The notes beneath the pieces were generated by a model, which ran no database searches, was not told the DNA's origin, and saw only the letters and a program-made list of their open reading frames with translations. From Nonlabens sp. (GTDB lineage: Bacteria > Bacteroidota > Bacteroidia > Flavobacteriales > Flavobacteriaceae), in assembly GCA_023301395.1 (NCBI GenBank), contig JALZUY010000291.1, positions 1-14,523 on the forward strand: a DNA stretch of 14,523 bases, in the 5' to 3' direction. Position numbers and translations under genes: made by a program. Below, one piece after another: positions 1-6,395 of this stretch; positions within the stretch are counted from its first letter, which is position 1, and the number at the start of each line of letters is the position of its first letter.

Positions 1-146
1 GTTTATCAGAAGCAAACAAATCAAGTTTGAAAAATCAACTGGTAGTAAGACCATCTGTAACTTTTCAAAAAGGTGTTGGAAAATATTTAATCTACGCATC
101 AAATAAGAAAGATGCAAATCTTGGTACATTGACGATTACAGAGTAA
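1..146 (+). CDS. C-terminal end of an unidentified protein (partial)
   Basis: An open frame enters from the left edge with codons starting at position 3 and ends at TAA 144-146, giving the last 47 residues of a protein. The tail is hydrophilic, ends in GTLTITE, and looks like a beta-rich terminal domain. No motif identifies it. A strong hairpin (161-201) follows directly, which supports this being the real 3' end of a transcribed gene. The rest lies outside the window, so no function is proposed. Confidence 0.55.
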   Translation, partial: LSEANKSSLKNQLVVRPSVTFQKGVGKYLIYASNKKDANLGTLTITE

Positions 147-160
147 TCCTTCTACATATT

Positions 161-201
161 ATTAAAAAGGCTTAATATAATATATACTAAACCTTTTTAA
201 T
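161..201 (+). terminator. Hairpin terminator after the left-edge gene
   Basis: ATTAAAAAGG (161-170) and CCTTTTTAAT (192-201) form a perfect 10-bp inverted repeat around an AT-rich loop of 21 bases. It begins 15 bases after the stop at 146. The right arm carries a T5 run instead of a separate T-tract, so it may be a weak or bidirectional terminator. Confidence 0.5.
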
Positions 202-203
202 AC

Positions 204-217
204 GCTTTCGCGAAAGC
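204..217. repeat. Perfect copy of palindromic repeat GCTTTCGCGAAAGC
   Basis: The 14-bp sequence 204-217 is a perfect palindrome in the intergenic space before the OmpA-like gene. Copies with one mismatch lie inside recJ (8343-8356) and recQ (10830-10843). Three occurrences of a 14-mer this GC-rich in 14.5 kb of AT-rich DNA suggest a genome-wide repeated element. What binds it, if anything, cannot be told from this window. Confidence 0.6.
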
Positions 218-237
218 TTGACTCACAATATCTTACC

Positions 238-253
238 CATTTATCGATAAATG
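238..253. promoter_or_regulatory. Perfect 16-bp palindrome, possible operator
   Basis: CATTTATCGATAAATG is a perfect palindrome about 100 bp upstream of the OmpA-like gene at 356. It is AT-rich and short enough to bind a dimeric regulator. No TAnnTTTG promoter element is clear in this gap, so its placement relative to a transcription start is unknown. Chance occurrence cannot be excluded. Confidence 0.3.
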
Positions 254-355
254 TTAACGTTTTAAAGGATGATTATCTTATTCTGTTAAGCAGCTATTCA
301 CTAATAGTAAAAAATCACTTAACTTTAAGATAATTAACCAATTAAATCATTAAAC

Positions 356-1309
356 ATGGGAAAATTTAAATATCCACTTGGGATACTGTTCACCATGATT
401 ATCGGTGCTCTGCTCAACATGTTTCTGTGTTGTAATTGCTGGGGCAATGATGACATGGATGACACTAGCAACAAAGTGCCAGACTCTAATGCCTCTCAAC
501 AGGTAACTAGCGCCGTTGCCAGTTTATCAACAATTAAGAACTTAATGCTCAGAGATGAAAATGGTGCTCTCATTGAAGAAGGAACGGATCATCTCAACTT
601 TATGAGAAATGATTACAAACACTTAGAACCTATAAGTACCGCAGCAATTTCTAGCTATGGAAATATAAAATCATATCTCGATAATCACCCCGATAAAAAG
701 CTCAACATTACCGGTCTTTATGGTAGTGACGAGATGAACAACTCTGCTTTTACAAATCTAGGAGAAGCTAGAGCAAACGATGTGAAAAATTATCTCGCAT
801 CTCTAGGATATGATACTACACATATGGGAATTAATGGTGAATTAACAGATGATTTAAACATCAAAGAAGACATCATTTATGGTCCTGTTAATTACCGATT
901 AAGCGATTTACCGAGTGGTGATAACGCCGCAGCGATTAACAAAGAACTGGATGATCTCGCAGCAGATTTAAAAGCAAATCCTCTAGTATTACAATTTGCT
1001 ACTGGAGCGTCCACAATTAGTTTGACCAGTATGCAACGAGAAAAAATTTCAAAATTAGTACGTTATCTCGACGCTCGACCACAATCCAGCTTAGTGTCAG
1101 TAGGTCATACTGATGATACCGGTTCAAGAGTCACTAATATTGCTATAAGCGCAAAGCGTGCAGAATTTGCAAAATCCTATCTTGTAAATAATGGCATAAC
1201 TGCTTCACGAATCGCAGCAAGCGGTAAAGGTCCTGATGAACCTATCGCATCAAACAACACTGAAGAAGGAAAATCACAAAATAGACGCGTAGTCGTTACT
1301 TTAAAATAA
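356..1309 (+). CDS. Membrane-anchored protein with two OmpA-like domains
   Basis: The 317-residue protein starts with a basic tip and one hydrophobic segment (about residues 8-25), followed by a Cys cluster (C25, C26, C28). This could be an uncleaved anchor or a signal; it is not a canonical lipobox. Residues 210-317 are a clear OmpA-like peptidoglycan-binding domain, with GHTDDTG at 250-256, D253 and R268 at the usual 15-residue spacing, and NRR at 309-311. Residues about 78-165 look like a second, degenerate copy (ITGLYGSDE with D125, then EARA with R139). The likely role is attachment of an envelope component to peptidoglycan. The gene for a helix-hairpin-helix membrane protein follows after 26 bp, so the two are probably co-transcribed. 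The ATG at 356 has an A/T-rich leader and no strong Shine-Dalgarno site. The OmpA call is strong; the partner and exact role are unknown. Confidence 0.88.
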   Translation: MGKFKYPLGILFTMIIGALLNMFLCCNCWGNDDMDDTSNKVPDSNASQQVTSAVASLSTIKNLMLRDENGALIEEGTDHLNFMRNDYKHLEPISTAAISSYGNIKSYLDNHPDKKLNITGLYGSDEMNNSAFTNLGEARANDVKNYLASLGYDTTHMGINGELTDDLNIKEDIIYGPVNYRLSDLPSGDNAAAINKELDDLAADLKANPLVLQFATGASTISLTSMQREKISKLVRYLDARPQSSLVSVGHTDDTGSRVTNIAISAKRAEFAKSYLVNNGITASRIAASGKGPDEPIASNNTEEGKSQNRRVVVTLK

Positions 1310-1335
1310 TCAAACAACTTAAATAAAAAACACAT

Positions 1336-1956
1336 ATGGATACTTCAAATATATGGTGCTGGTTATGCCCATTACTTACAGGAATTATATCAGGAATTAT
1401 AGGATATTACTGGGGAAAATCAAACTCTACTACAACTAATGATTGTGATGAATGGATTGATAAAAACCGTCAATTACAGTTAACAAACGATAAGATAAAT
1501 GCGGACTTAAAAGCATGTCTAGCTCGACCTGTTCCTAGTACTCCATCCACAGCAAGCACTGCTGCAGGAATGGCGACTGGTTTTGCGGCTGGCGCAGCAA
1601 CTGACTCCAGCTCATCAGATACTATGCATGCAAATATGGGAGCGGCACCTGTTTTAAACTTCAATGCCGATGCAGCAAAAGCAGCAATGGGTAAAAAAAT
1701 AAAAGCAGATGATCTTACCGTAGTAGAAGGAATAGGTCCTAAAATCTCAGAACTTTTTCACAATCATGATATCAAAACCTGGCACGGTTTGTCTGCTGCA
1801 AGCGTTGAAAAATGTAAGGAAATATTACAATCTGGCGGGAAAAGATTTGAAATTCACAACCCAGGAAGTTGGCCTCAACAAGCAGGAATGGCGTCTAACG
1901 GTGAATGGAGTAACCTAGCGCAATGGCAATCTGAACATAAAGGTGGCAGGCTATAA
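1336..1956 (+). CDS. Membrane-anchored helix-hairpin-helix (H3TH, COG3743-like) protein
   Basis: The 206-residue protein has one N-terminal transmembrane helix (about 6-27, with C8 and C11). A hydrophilic, probably coiled segment (36-62) and an Ala/Ser/Thr-rich linker (68-118) follow. The C-terminal domain has the helix-hairpin-helix signature LTVVEGIGPKISEL (127-140) and ends in a conserved-looking W-rich block (NPGSWPQQ, then HKGGR). This domain resembles the family described as a flap-endonuclease-like H3TH domain (COG3743). Acidic nuclease active-site clusters are not evident, so DNA binding or a structural role is more likely than cleavage. It probably forms an operon with the OmpA-like gene 26 bp upstream and ends at a strong terminator. 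Which side of the membrane carries the domain is not shown by the sequence. Confidence 0.8.
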   Translation: MDTSNIWCWLCPLLTGIISGIIGYYWGKSNSTTTNDCDEWIDKNRQLQLTNDKINADLKACLARPVPSTPSTASTAAGMATGFAAGAATDSSSSDTMHANMGAAPVLNFNADAAKAAMGKKIKADDLTVVEGIGPKISELFHNHDIKTWHGLSAASVEKCKEILQSGGKRFEIHNPGSWPQQAGMASNGEWSNLAQWQSEHKGGRL

Positions 1957-1972
1957 CCACCAATTTTAAGAT

Positions 1973-2011
1973 AAAAAAAAGGTTGTTTTGAAATTCAAAA
2001 CAACCTTTTTT
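1973..2011. terminator. Bidirectional rho-independent terminator
   Basis: GGTTGTTTTG (1981-1990) and CAAAACAACC (1996-2005) form a perfect 10-bp stem with a 5-base loop. A8 lies on the left (1973-1980) and T6 on the right (2006-2011). The structure works in both directions and separates the convergent genes ending at 1956 (+) and 2023 (-). Confidence 0.92.
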
Positions 2012-2022
2012 ATTGGTGATTT

Positions 2023-3126
2023 TTAAGAACTCGATTGAGCTATCACAGTGATCAACACAATGATAACAACAACCGCTAGTATCGCTAGGAAAATCTTCCA
2101 AAAGGAATAAGGTCGCTTTCCATAAATGGCGCCAGTTTGTCCATTTATAAAGAAGTTATACTTGATGCTATTATAAGTATAAGAACTTATATAAACCGGT
2201 AATAAGATGTGCTTAAAAGTCTCTTCAGACAAGCGCATATTCATTCCACTAATACGCTGCGTATCACCACCTATATCTCTACGTATCCAGTTCTGGGCGA
2301 TTTGCTCTGCCTCTTTATTTGCGACTAGATGACCATCTTTCAATGGAATGGTATATTTCTCAGTCACGTAACCCGATAGGTATTTTGTATCAAAATTCTT
2401 TAATTCATCAAGGTTCCAATTGCTTACATCTCGTGGGATTTGGCTGCCACGTTGTTGTGTGGCCTTAACTAAAGTATCATCTACAAAACCGTTGATCGTT
2501 CCTGCTGCTGGAGACCAGTTAGTTCTTCTTTCTTGAACAGTACGTTTGTTTTTACCAGAACCTACAGTTTTTGTAACATAATAATAATCGCCTCGTTCTC
2601 CTTGATAGTCGGCAACGAGCTGTGCATCAAATGTCCAATAAGGAACATAAAGTCCTTTTGTATACTCAGGACTTATAGTTGCGCGCTGTAAATTATTAGG
2701 TGCCCACCATAAAGCATAAACCCATTTTTTAAAAACTAGATGAGCTTTTTTCTGATCAATTTGAAAAGGTAAAACGGCTCCAGGTACGATCCATTCCTCT
2801 TGATAAGTGTCTTCTATAATCAGTGGCATAGTGCAATACACGCAATGGAGTGATTTATAGCTTTCTTCCACATGCTGATTTGCACCACAATTTTTACAAT
2901 GCAACATGGATATTTCCATAGAGTGCGATTGAGCACCCATTTCTTGCATATACTTTCCTAACTCTAGCTCTTGAAAAAGCTGTTCGCTTTGCTCAATAGA
3001 TTCCTGGTGACCACAATAATCACAAGTAATCAATTCTGTACCAGGCTCATAAGTAAGCGCTGCACCACAATTGATACAGGATTTTTTACGCTCTGAAGTT
3101 TGCGAAGATGTAGTTGTTGAGTTCAA
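2023..3126 (-). CDS. Tail-anchored double zinc-ribbon protein (YdjG-like)
   Basis: The 367-residue protein opens with two four-Cys zinc ribbons, C17-x2-C20 with C35-x2-C38 and C77-x2-C80 with C95-x2-C98. A beta-rich middle region follows, and a single hydrophobic helix (about 342-362) lies at the very C-terminus, leaving the body in the cytoplasm if it is tail-anchored. Such proteins are often labelled TFIIB-type zinc ribbon or 'PriA-like', but no helicase motif is present. The gene downstream of an SPFH gene on the same strand matches the pairing of YdjG and YdjI in the Bacillus subtilis PspA operon, which suggests membrane anchoring of the SPFH partner. The start is TTG at 3126: an in-frame stop (3139-3141) lies just upstream and the next ATG would delete the first zinc ribbon. 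Family and context are solid; the function is inferred. Confidence 0.8.
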   Translation of the reverse strand: MNSTTTSSQTSERKKSCINCGAALTYEPGTELITCDYCGHQESIEQSEQLFQELELGKYMQEMGAQSHSMEISMLHCKNCGANQHVEESYKSLHCVYCTMPLIIEDTYQEEWIVPGAVLPFQIDQKKAHLVFKKWVYALWWAPNNLQRATISPEYTKGLYVPYWTFDAQLVADYQGERGDYYYVTKTVGSGKNKRTVQERRTNWSPAAGTINGFVDDTLVKATQQRGSQIPRDVSNWNLDELKNFDTKYLSGYVTEKYTIPLKDGHLVANKEAEQIAQNWIRRDIGGDTQRISGMNMRLSEETFKHILLPVYISSYTYNSIKYNFFINGQTGAIYGKRPYSFWKIFLAILAVVVIIVLITVIAQSSS

Positions 3127-3149
3127 ATTAAATTCTAACTAAATAATTA

Positions 3150-3170
3150 AACACTTATAAAATAAGTGTT
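3150..3170. repeat. 9-bp inverted repeat just upstream of the zinc-ribbon gene
   Basis: AACACTTAT and ATAAGTGTT form a perfect 9-bp stem with a 3-base loop. Read on the minus strand it lies 81 bases after the SPFH gene stop and 23 bases before the TTG start at 3126. It could partly terminate the upstream transcript or shape the leader of the next gene. There is no clean T-tract after it. Confidence 0.5.
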
Positions 3171-3251
3171 GGAACTGTCAAATTGTGCAACAAGTACGCA
3201 ATAACAATCCTGTTAATAATCATAATCTTTTAAATAGAAAACCTCGTTTTA

Positions 3252-4385
3252 TTAAGGAAGTGGTGGTGGTGTATTGCTTCCTAAAAATCCTTTTAATTCT
3301 TCTACTTGATTTAATGCTTTCCAGCCATCCATTCCAGCTTTCCATATCAACGTTTCTTTGTTGATAGAACGATTTGCAAACAGCGATTGTAACTGTGCAT
3401 ATCCTACTGGTCCAGCTTGTGCATTATTAAGCGCATAGAAATACTGCGTTGCTTGTGGCATAGGTGGCGGCGCACTTTGAGACTGCACTTGTTGTGGTGC
3501 CACTTGCTGTCCACCCATTTGAGGTGACATCATACCACCCATTTGTTGAGCAAGGACAAATCCCATTCCCATTCCCATTCCAGCTCCAGCAGTTCCACCT
3601 TCATTTAAAGCAGCAGCCTCGATAGCTTTGGCTGTTTTAAATTTAGTAAGCTTATCTAGATCTAGTTTATCAATACGACTGTATTCAAAAATCTCTTTCT
3701 TGAGTTCCTCAGGCATTGAAACGTTCTCAATATAGAAACGCTCTAGTGAAATACCTACACTCATAAACTCTGGCAGCATTACTGCTTGACAAGTTTCAGA
3801 AAGTTCAGTTGTGTTTGCAGCATATAACTCAATAGGTAGATTTGCTTCTCCTACCGTATCTGTAAATCGAGTTGCGATGAGACTTTTTAAGTGCTCATTT
3901 ATCTCAAAGTTTGTAAAATTATTATCTGTTCCTACTATATCCACAATGAATTTTCCTGGTTCAGCGATTTTAAATGCATACGTGCCAAATGCTCTAATTT
4001 CTACTAGACCAAAACGATCATCATTTAGCGTAATAGGATTCTTAGTTCCCCATTTCTCATCTGTAAATAAATGTGTGTTTACAAAATAGACCTCAGCCTT
4101 AAAAGGTGAATTAAACCCGTATTTCCATCCTTTTAAAGTAGAAAGAATAGGAAGGTTTTGAGTTGTTAGGTCATAAGTTCCTGGTTTAAAAACATCTGCA
4201 AGTTGCCCTTCATTTATAAAAACGGCAGCTTGCCCTTCACGTACAACCAGTTTTGCTCCGTTTTTAATTTCATTCTGGTAACGTTCAAAACGGTGGGCAA
4301 TCGTATCGTCAGTAAAGTCCAGCCACTCGACAATATCTATAAACTCGTGACTTAATTTCTCTTTAATTTTATCAAATATGCTCAT
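3252..4385 (-). CDS. SPFH/stomatin-like protein with C-terminal GYF_2 domain (YdjI-like)
   Basis: The 377-residue protein has an SPFH-type domain over about residues 25-250, with no N-terminal transmembrane helix, like the 'virion core protein' (COG4260) branch. A Gly/Met/Gln/Pro-rich linker follows (262-312), then a GYF_2/DUF4339-type domain (about 313-368) with the typical Y-F-Y start, G325-P326, W348 and W355, and a proline-rich end. GYF-type domains commonly bind proline-rich peptides; this protein itself carries PPPMP and PPPLP. In Bacillus the related YdjI is held at the membrane by partner proteins and recruits PspA. The next gene downstream encodes a tail-anchored zinc-ribbon protein that could serve as the anchor here. 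The ATG at 4385 gives an N-terminus suited to a soluble start. The domain calls are confident; the membrane-stress role is inferred from the relatives. Confidence 0.87.
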   Translation of the reverse strand: MSIFDKIKEKLSHEFIDIVEWLDFTDDTIAHRFERYQNEIKNGAKLVVREGQAAVFINEGQLADVFKPGTYDLTTQNLPILSTLKGWKYGFNSPFKAEVYFVNTHLFTDEKWGTKNPITLNDDRFGLVEIRAFGTYAFKIAEPGKFIVDIVGTDNNFTNFEINEHLKSLIATRFTDTVGEANLPIELYAANTTELSETCQAVMLPEFMSVGISLERFYIENVSMPEELKKEIFEYSRIDKLDLDKLTKFKTAKAIEAAALNEGGTAGAGMGMGMGFVLAQQMGGMMSPQMGGQQVAPQQVQSQSAPPPMPQATQYFYALNNAQAGPVGYAQLQSLFANRSINKETLIWKAGMDGWKALNQVEELKGFLGSNTPPPLP

Positions 4386-4581
4386 GATAATAGGTGTGTT
4401 AAAATTGGTTTTTCAAGTTAGTAAATTTTTGGGTGATTTTGCTTGTGCGAAAAAGTAATTTTTTAAAGTCATTGAGTCACCATAGATAAGGTTCCACATC
4501 AAGTGAGAAAATTCAAGACCTAACTATTATTGTGTTAAAACTCAACTACTCAAAAAAGACTGAAAACTTAACGACTAAGCA

Positions 4582-5328
4582 TTAATTCCGCCCGTTTTCC
4601 CCAGGATAAAAAGTATGTACTGGATCACTTTGCCAAATTTCTTTGGTTTCCACACAAATTGCTGTAAGTGGTCCTTTATAAGCTGCTGCGGTATCTATAT
4701 TCCATACGTTTACAGCATTAATAGGCTCATGTGTCCCTAATCGTGAGGTAGGCGTGTGTCCAATAAATATTTCTTTATAAATCTTTAATCTATTGGGATA
4801 CCGATCGTTATCTGGTGCTAAATTAGGATCTAAACATAGAGCTAGCTCCCAAAGTGTACGATCCCAGTATGGCATATTCTCATAATAATCAAATTCTGGT
4901 CCTTTGAGATTGTGAAATCCCGCATGAAAAAAACCGTTATTTGATTTATCAATGTAATAGTTTTTCAAGCCTTCTCGGAAAAACTCTAAATGCCTTTCAA
5001 AATCTTTATCTGTCCGATTTTCATAGCTATCGATCGTACTTTGTCCTCCATGATGCAACCACATACTGTTTTGTGCTTTAGTTGTCAAATAGTCTAAAAA
5101 CAACTCATCGTGGTTACCTCGCAAATATATAGGAGCGGTCTGATTGTTATCAATACGTTTTCGCCTGAGCGAGATTAAAAACTCAATAACCTCATAGCTT
5201 TGCGACCAACCATCTATATAATCTCCTAGAAAAATAAGAATATCTCTATCTTGTAAATCGATTTTTTCTATTAATTGTTCCAGCGCCTTAAAACCGCCAT
5301 GTATATCTCCTATTGCAATAGTTCTCAT
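4582..5328 (-). CDS. Calcineurin-like Ser/Thr-type metallophosphatase
   Basis: The protein is 248 residues from the ATG at 5328. Metal-binding motifs of the PPP/calcineurin-like family are in order: GDIHG (7-11, with D8 and H10), GDYIDG (35-40), RGNHDE (70-75), a central FHAGFH, and GHTPTS near the end. This set matches small bacterial symmetrical or protein phosphatase-like enzymes, which hydrolyse phosphate esters using two metal ions in the cytoplasm; the substrate cannot be read from sequence. An in-frame ATG at 5376 would add 16 residues, but the shorter start places MRTIAIGDIHG at the N-terminus, as is usual in the family. It is divergent from lpxH, itself a metallophosphatase of a distinct subfamily. 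No clear terminator follows the stop. Confidence 0.87.
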   Translation of the reverse strand: MRTIAIGDIHGGFKALEQLIEKIDLQDRDILIFLGDYIDGWSQSYEVIEFLISLRRKRIDNNQTAPIYLRGNHDELFLDYLTTKAQNSMWLHHGGQSTIDSYENRTDKDFERHLEFFREGLKNYYIDKSNNGFFHAGFHNLKGPEFDYYENMPYWDRTLWELALCLDPNLAPDNDRYPNRLKIYKEIFIGHTPTSRLGTHEPINAVNVWNIDTAAAYKGPLTAICVETKEIWQSDPVHTFYPGENGRN

Positions 5329-5445
5329 GTATTGTAGATTTTCTTTATCAAAACCTTTCTCGCTTGCTATAAGCATGAAAACAAAGCGATATTGATTATG
5401 TGGCCTAAGGTAATCAAGAGATTTTAGTAATCCTTGTTATAAAGA

Positions 5446-5473
5446 TTGAAAATCAAATAGTATAGTATCTTTG
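5446..5473 (+). promoter_or_regulatory. Bacteroidota-type promoter of lpxH
   Basis: TTG at 5446-5448, a 17-base spacer, and TATCTTTG at 5466-5473 match the -33 TTG / -7 TAnnTTTG pattern of the primary sigma factor in this phylum. The ATG at 5479 is only five bases past the -7 element, so the transcript may be leaderless or nearly so. Confidence 0.65.
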
Positions 5474-5478
5474 TGAAC

Positions 5479-6231
5479 ATGCAAATACCTGACGGCAAAA
5501 AAATTTATTTCTCTAGTGATAATCACCTAGGTGCTCCTACTCAAGAATTGAGTAAGCCCAGAGAACGTAAATTCCTGGAGTGGCTGGATGAAATTAAAGA
5601 AGATGCTGCTGCTATTTTTCTACTAGGTGATTTATTTGACTTCTGGTTTGAATACAAACATGTAGTTCCTAAAAATCAAGTACGTGTACTAGGTAAACTA
5701 GCAGAGATTGCCGACAGTGGAATCCCTATCTACTTCTTTGTAGGTAATCACGATTTATGGATGTTTGGCTATTTTGAAGAAGAACTAGGTATTCCTGTTT
5801 ATCATGAGCCACAAGTGTTTGAATTCAATGATAAGAAATTCTTTATAGGTCATGGTGACGGAAAAGGTCCTGGCGATAAAGGTTATAAACGCATGAAAAA
5901 GGTCTTTACAAGTCCGTTTTTTCAATGGTGTTTTAAATGGATGCATCCAGATATAGGAGTAGGAATTGCGAGATATCTTTCAGTTAAAAACAAATTGATA
6001 TCTGGTGATGATGATGCTAAATTCTTAGGTGAAGAAAATGAATGGCTGGCTCAATATGCAAAGCGTAAACTAGAGAAAGAGCATTATGATTATTTCATCT
6101 TTGGACATAGACACATGCCTATGGAAATTCCTGTAGGTGAAGATTCAATATATTATAATCTAGGAGATTGGATAGGCCATTATACTTATGGTGTCTTTGA
6201 TGGAGAAAAATTTAAACTCAACAAATTCTAG
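5479..6231 (+). CDS. lpxH: UDP-2,3-diacylglucosamine diphosphatase LpxH
   Basis: The protein is 250 residues from the ATG at 5479, about the usual length. LpxH cleaves UDP-2,3-diacylglucosamine to lipid X and UMP in lipid A synthesis at the inner face of the cytoplasmic membrane. Dimetal ligands are visible in order: SDNHLG (D14, H16), GDLFDFW (D51), GNHDLW (N90, H91), GHGDG (H125), and GHRHMP (H210, H212). These line up with the E. coli LpxH ligand set. A GTG at 5473 could add two residues, but it overlaps the promoter -7 element, so ATG 5479 is preferred. The gene stands alone on the plus strand with its own promoter, divergent from another metallophosphatase. No truncation or missing ligand is seen. 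Confidence 0.92.
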   Translation: MQIPDGKKIYFSSDNHLGAPTQELSKPRERKFLEWLDEIKEDAAAIFLLGDLFDFWFEYKHVVPKNQVRVLGKLAEIADSGIPIYFFVGNHDLWMFGYFEEELGIPVYHEPQVFEFNDKKFFIGHGDGKGPGDKGYKRMKKVFTSPFFQWCFKWMHPDIGVGIARYLSVKNKLISGDDDAKFLGEENEWLAQYAKRKLEKEHYDYFIFGHRHMPMEIPVGEDSIYYNLGDWIGHYTYGVFDGEKFKLNKF

Positions 6232-6285
6232 AATTTAAATCAGTCTTGTGGTTTTAACTCTCCGAGGCTACTATACTACTATACT

Positions 6286-6312
6286 TTTAAGCGGTGAAAA
6301 ACACCTTTTAAA
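6286..6312 (+). terminator. Possible weak terminator after lpxH
   Basis: GGTG (6293-6296) and CACC (6302-6305) close on an A5 loop, and TTTAA/TTAAA (6286-6290 and 6308-6312) extend the stem past a 2x2 internal loop. TTTT follows the GC-containing part. It is short and imperfect. An 8-bp tandem repeat CTACTATA x2 (6268-6283) precedes it. Confidence 0.3.
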
Positions 6313-6340
6313 CCTAATTAATTTGTTTTAACGGAACCCT

Positions 6341-6395
6341 TTATCATTCTATTGATAATAACATGAGATTTAATTATCATAAATAATCTCTCATG
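6341..6395 (+). promoter_or_regulatory. Competing inverted repeats around the response-regulator start
   Basis: TTATCA (6341-6346) can pair with TGATAA (6353-6358). TGATAAT (6353-6359) can instead pair with ATTATCA (6373-6379). CATGAGA (6362-6368) can pair with TCTCATG (6389-6395), which includes the ATG of the gene at 6393. The pairings are mutually incompatible or pseudoknotted, as in a switchable leader. The stems are short and AT-rich, so chance is a real alternative. Confidence 0.25.

Noticed and set aside
1716..1755. Calling the helix-hairpin-helix protein a nuclease
   Set aside because: Only the H3TH-type domain is visible, without the acidic active site of FEN-like nucleases.
1470..2101. 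Minus-strand open frames at 1470-1664 and 1895-2101
   Set aside because: They lie antisense to, or across the ends of, well supported genes and the terminator, and show no motif or signal; the second runs through the terminator hairpin.
2023..3126. Calling the zinc-ribbon protein a PriA-like primosomal helicase
   Set aside because: No Walker or helicase motifs; only the Cys pairs resemble PriA zinc sites.
3811..4089. Plus-strand frame antisense to the SPFH gene
   Set aside because: It is fully inside a clear protein-coding gene, with no recognisable domain.
4440..4455. Degenerate copy of the palindrome (GCTTGTGCGAAAAA)
   Set aside because: About four mismatches in 14 bases; not distinguishable from chance in AT-rich DNA.
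6268..6283. Tandem repeat CTACTATA x2
   Set aside because: Only two short AT-rich units; no evidence of an array or variable-number locus.
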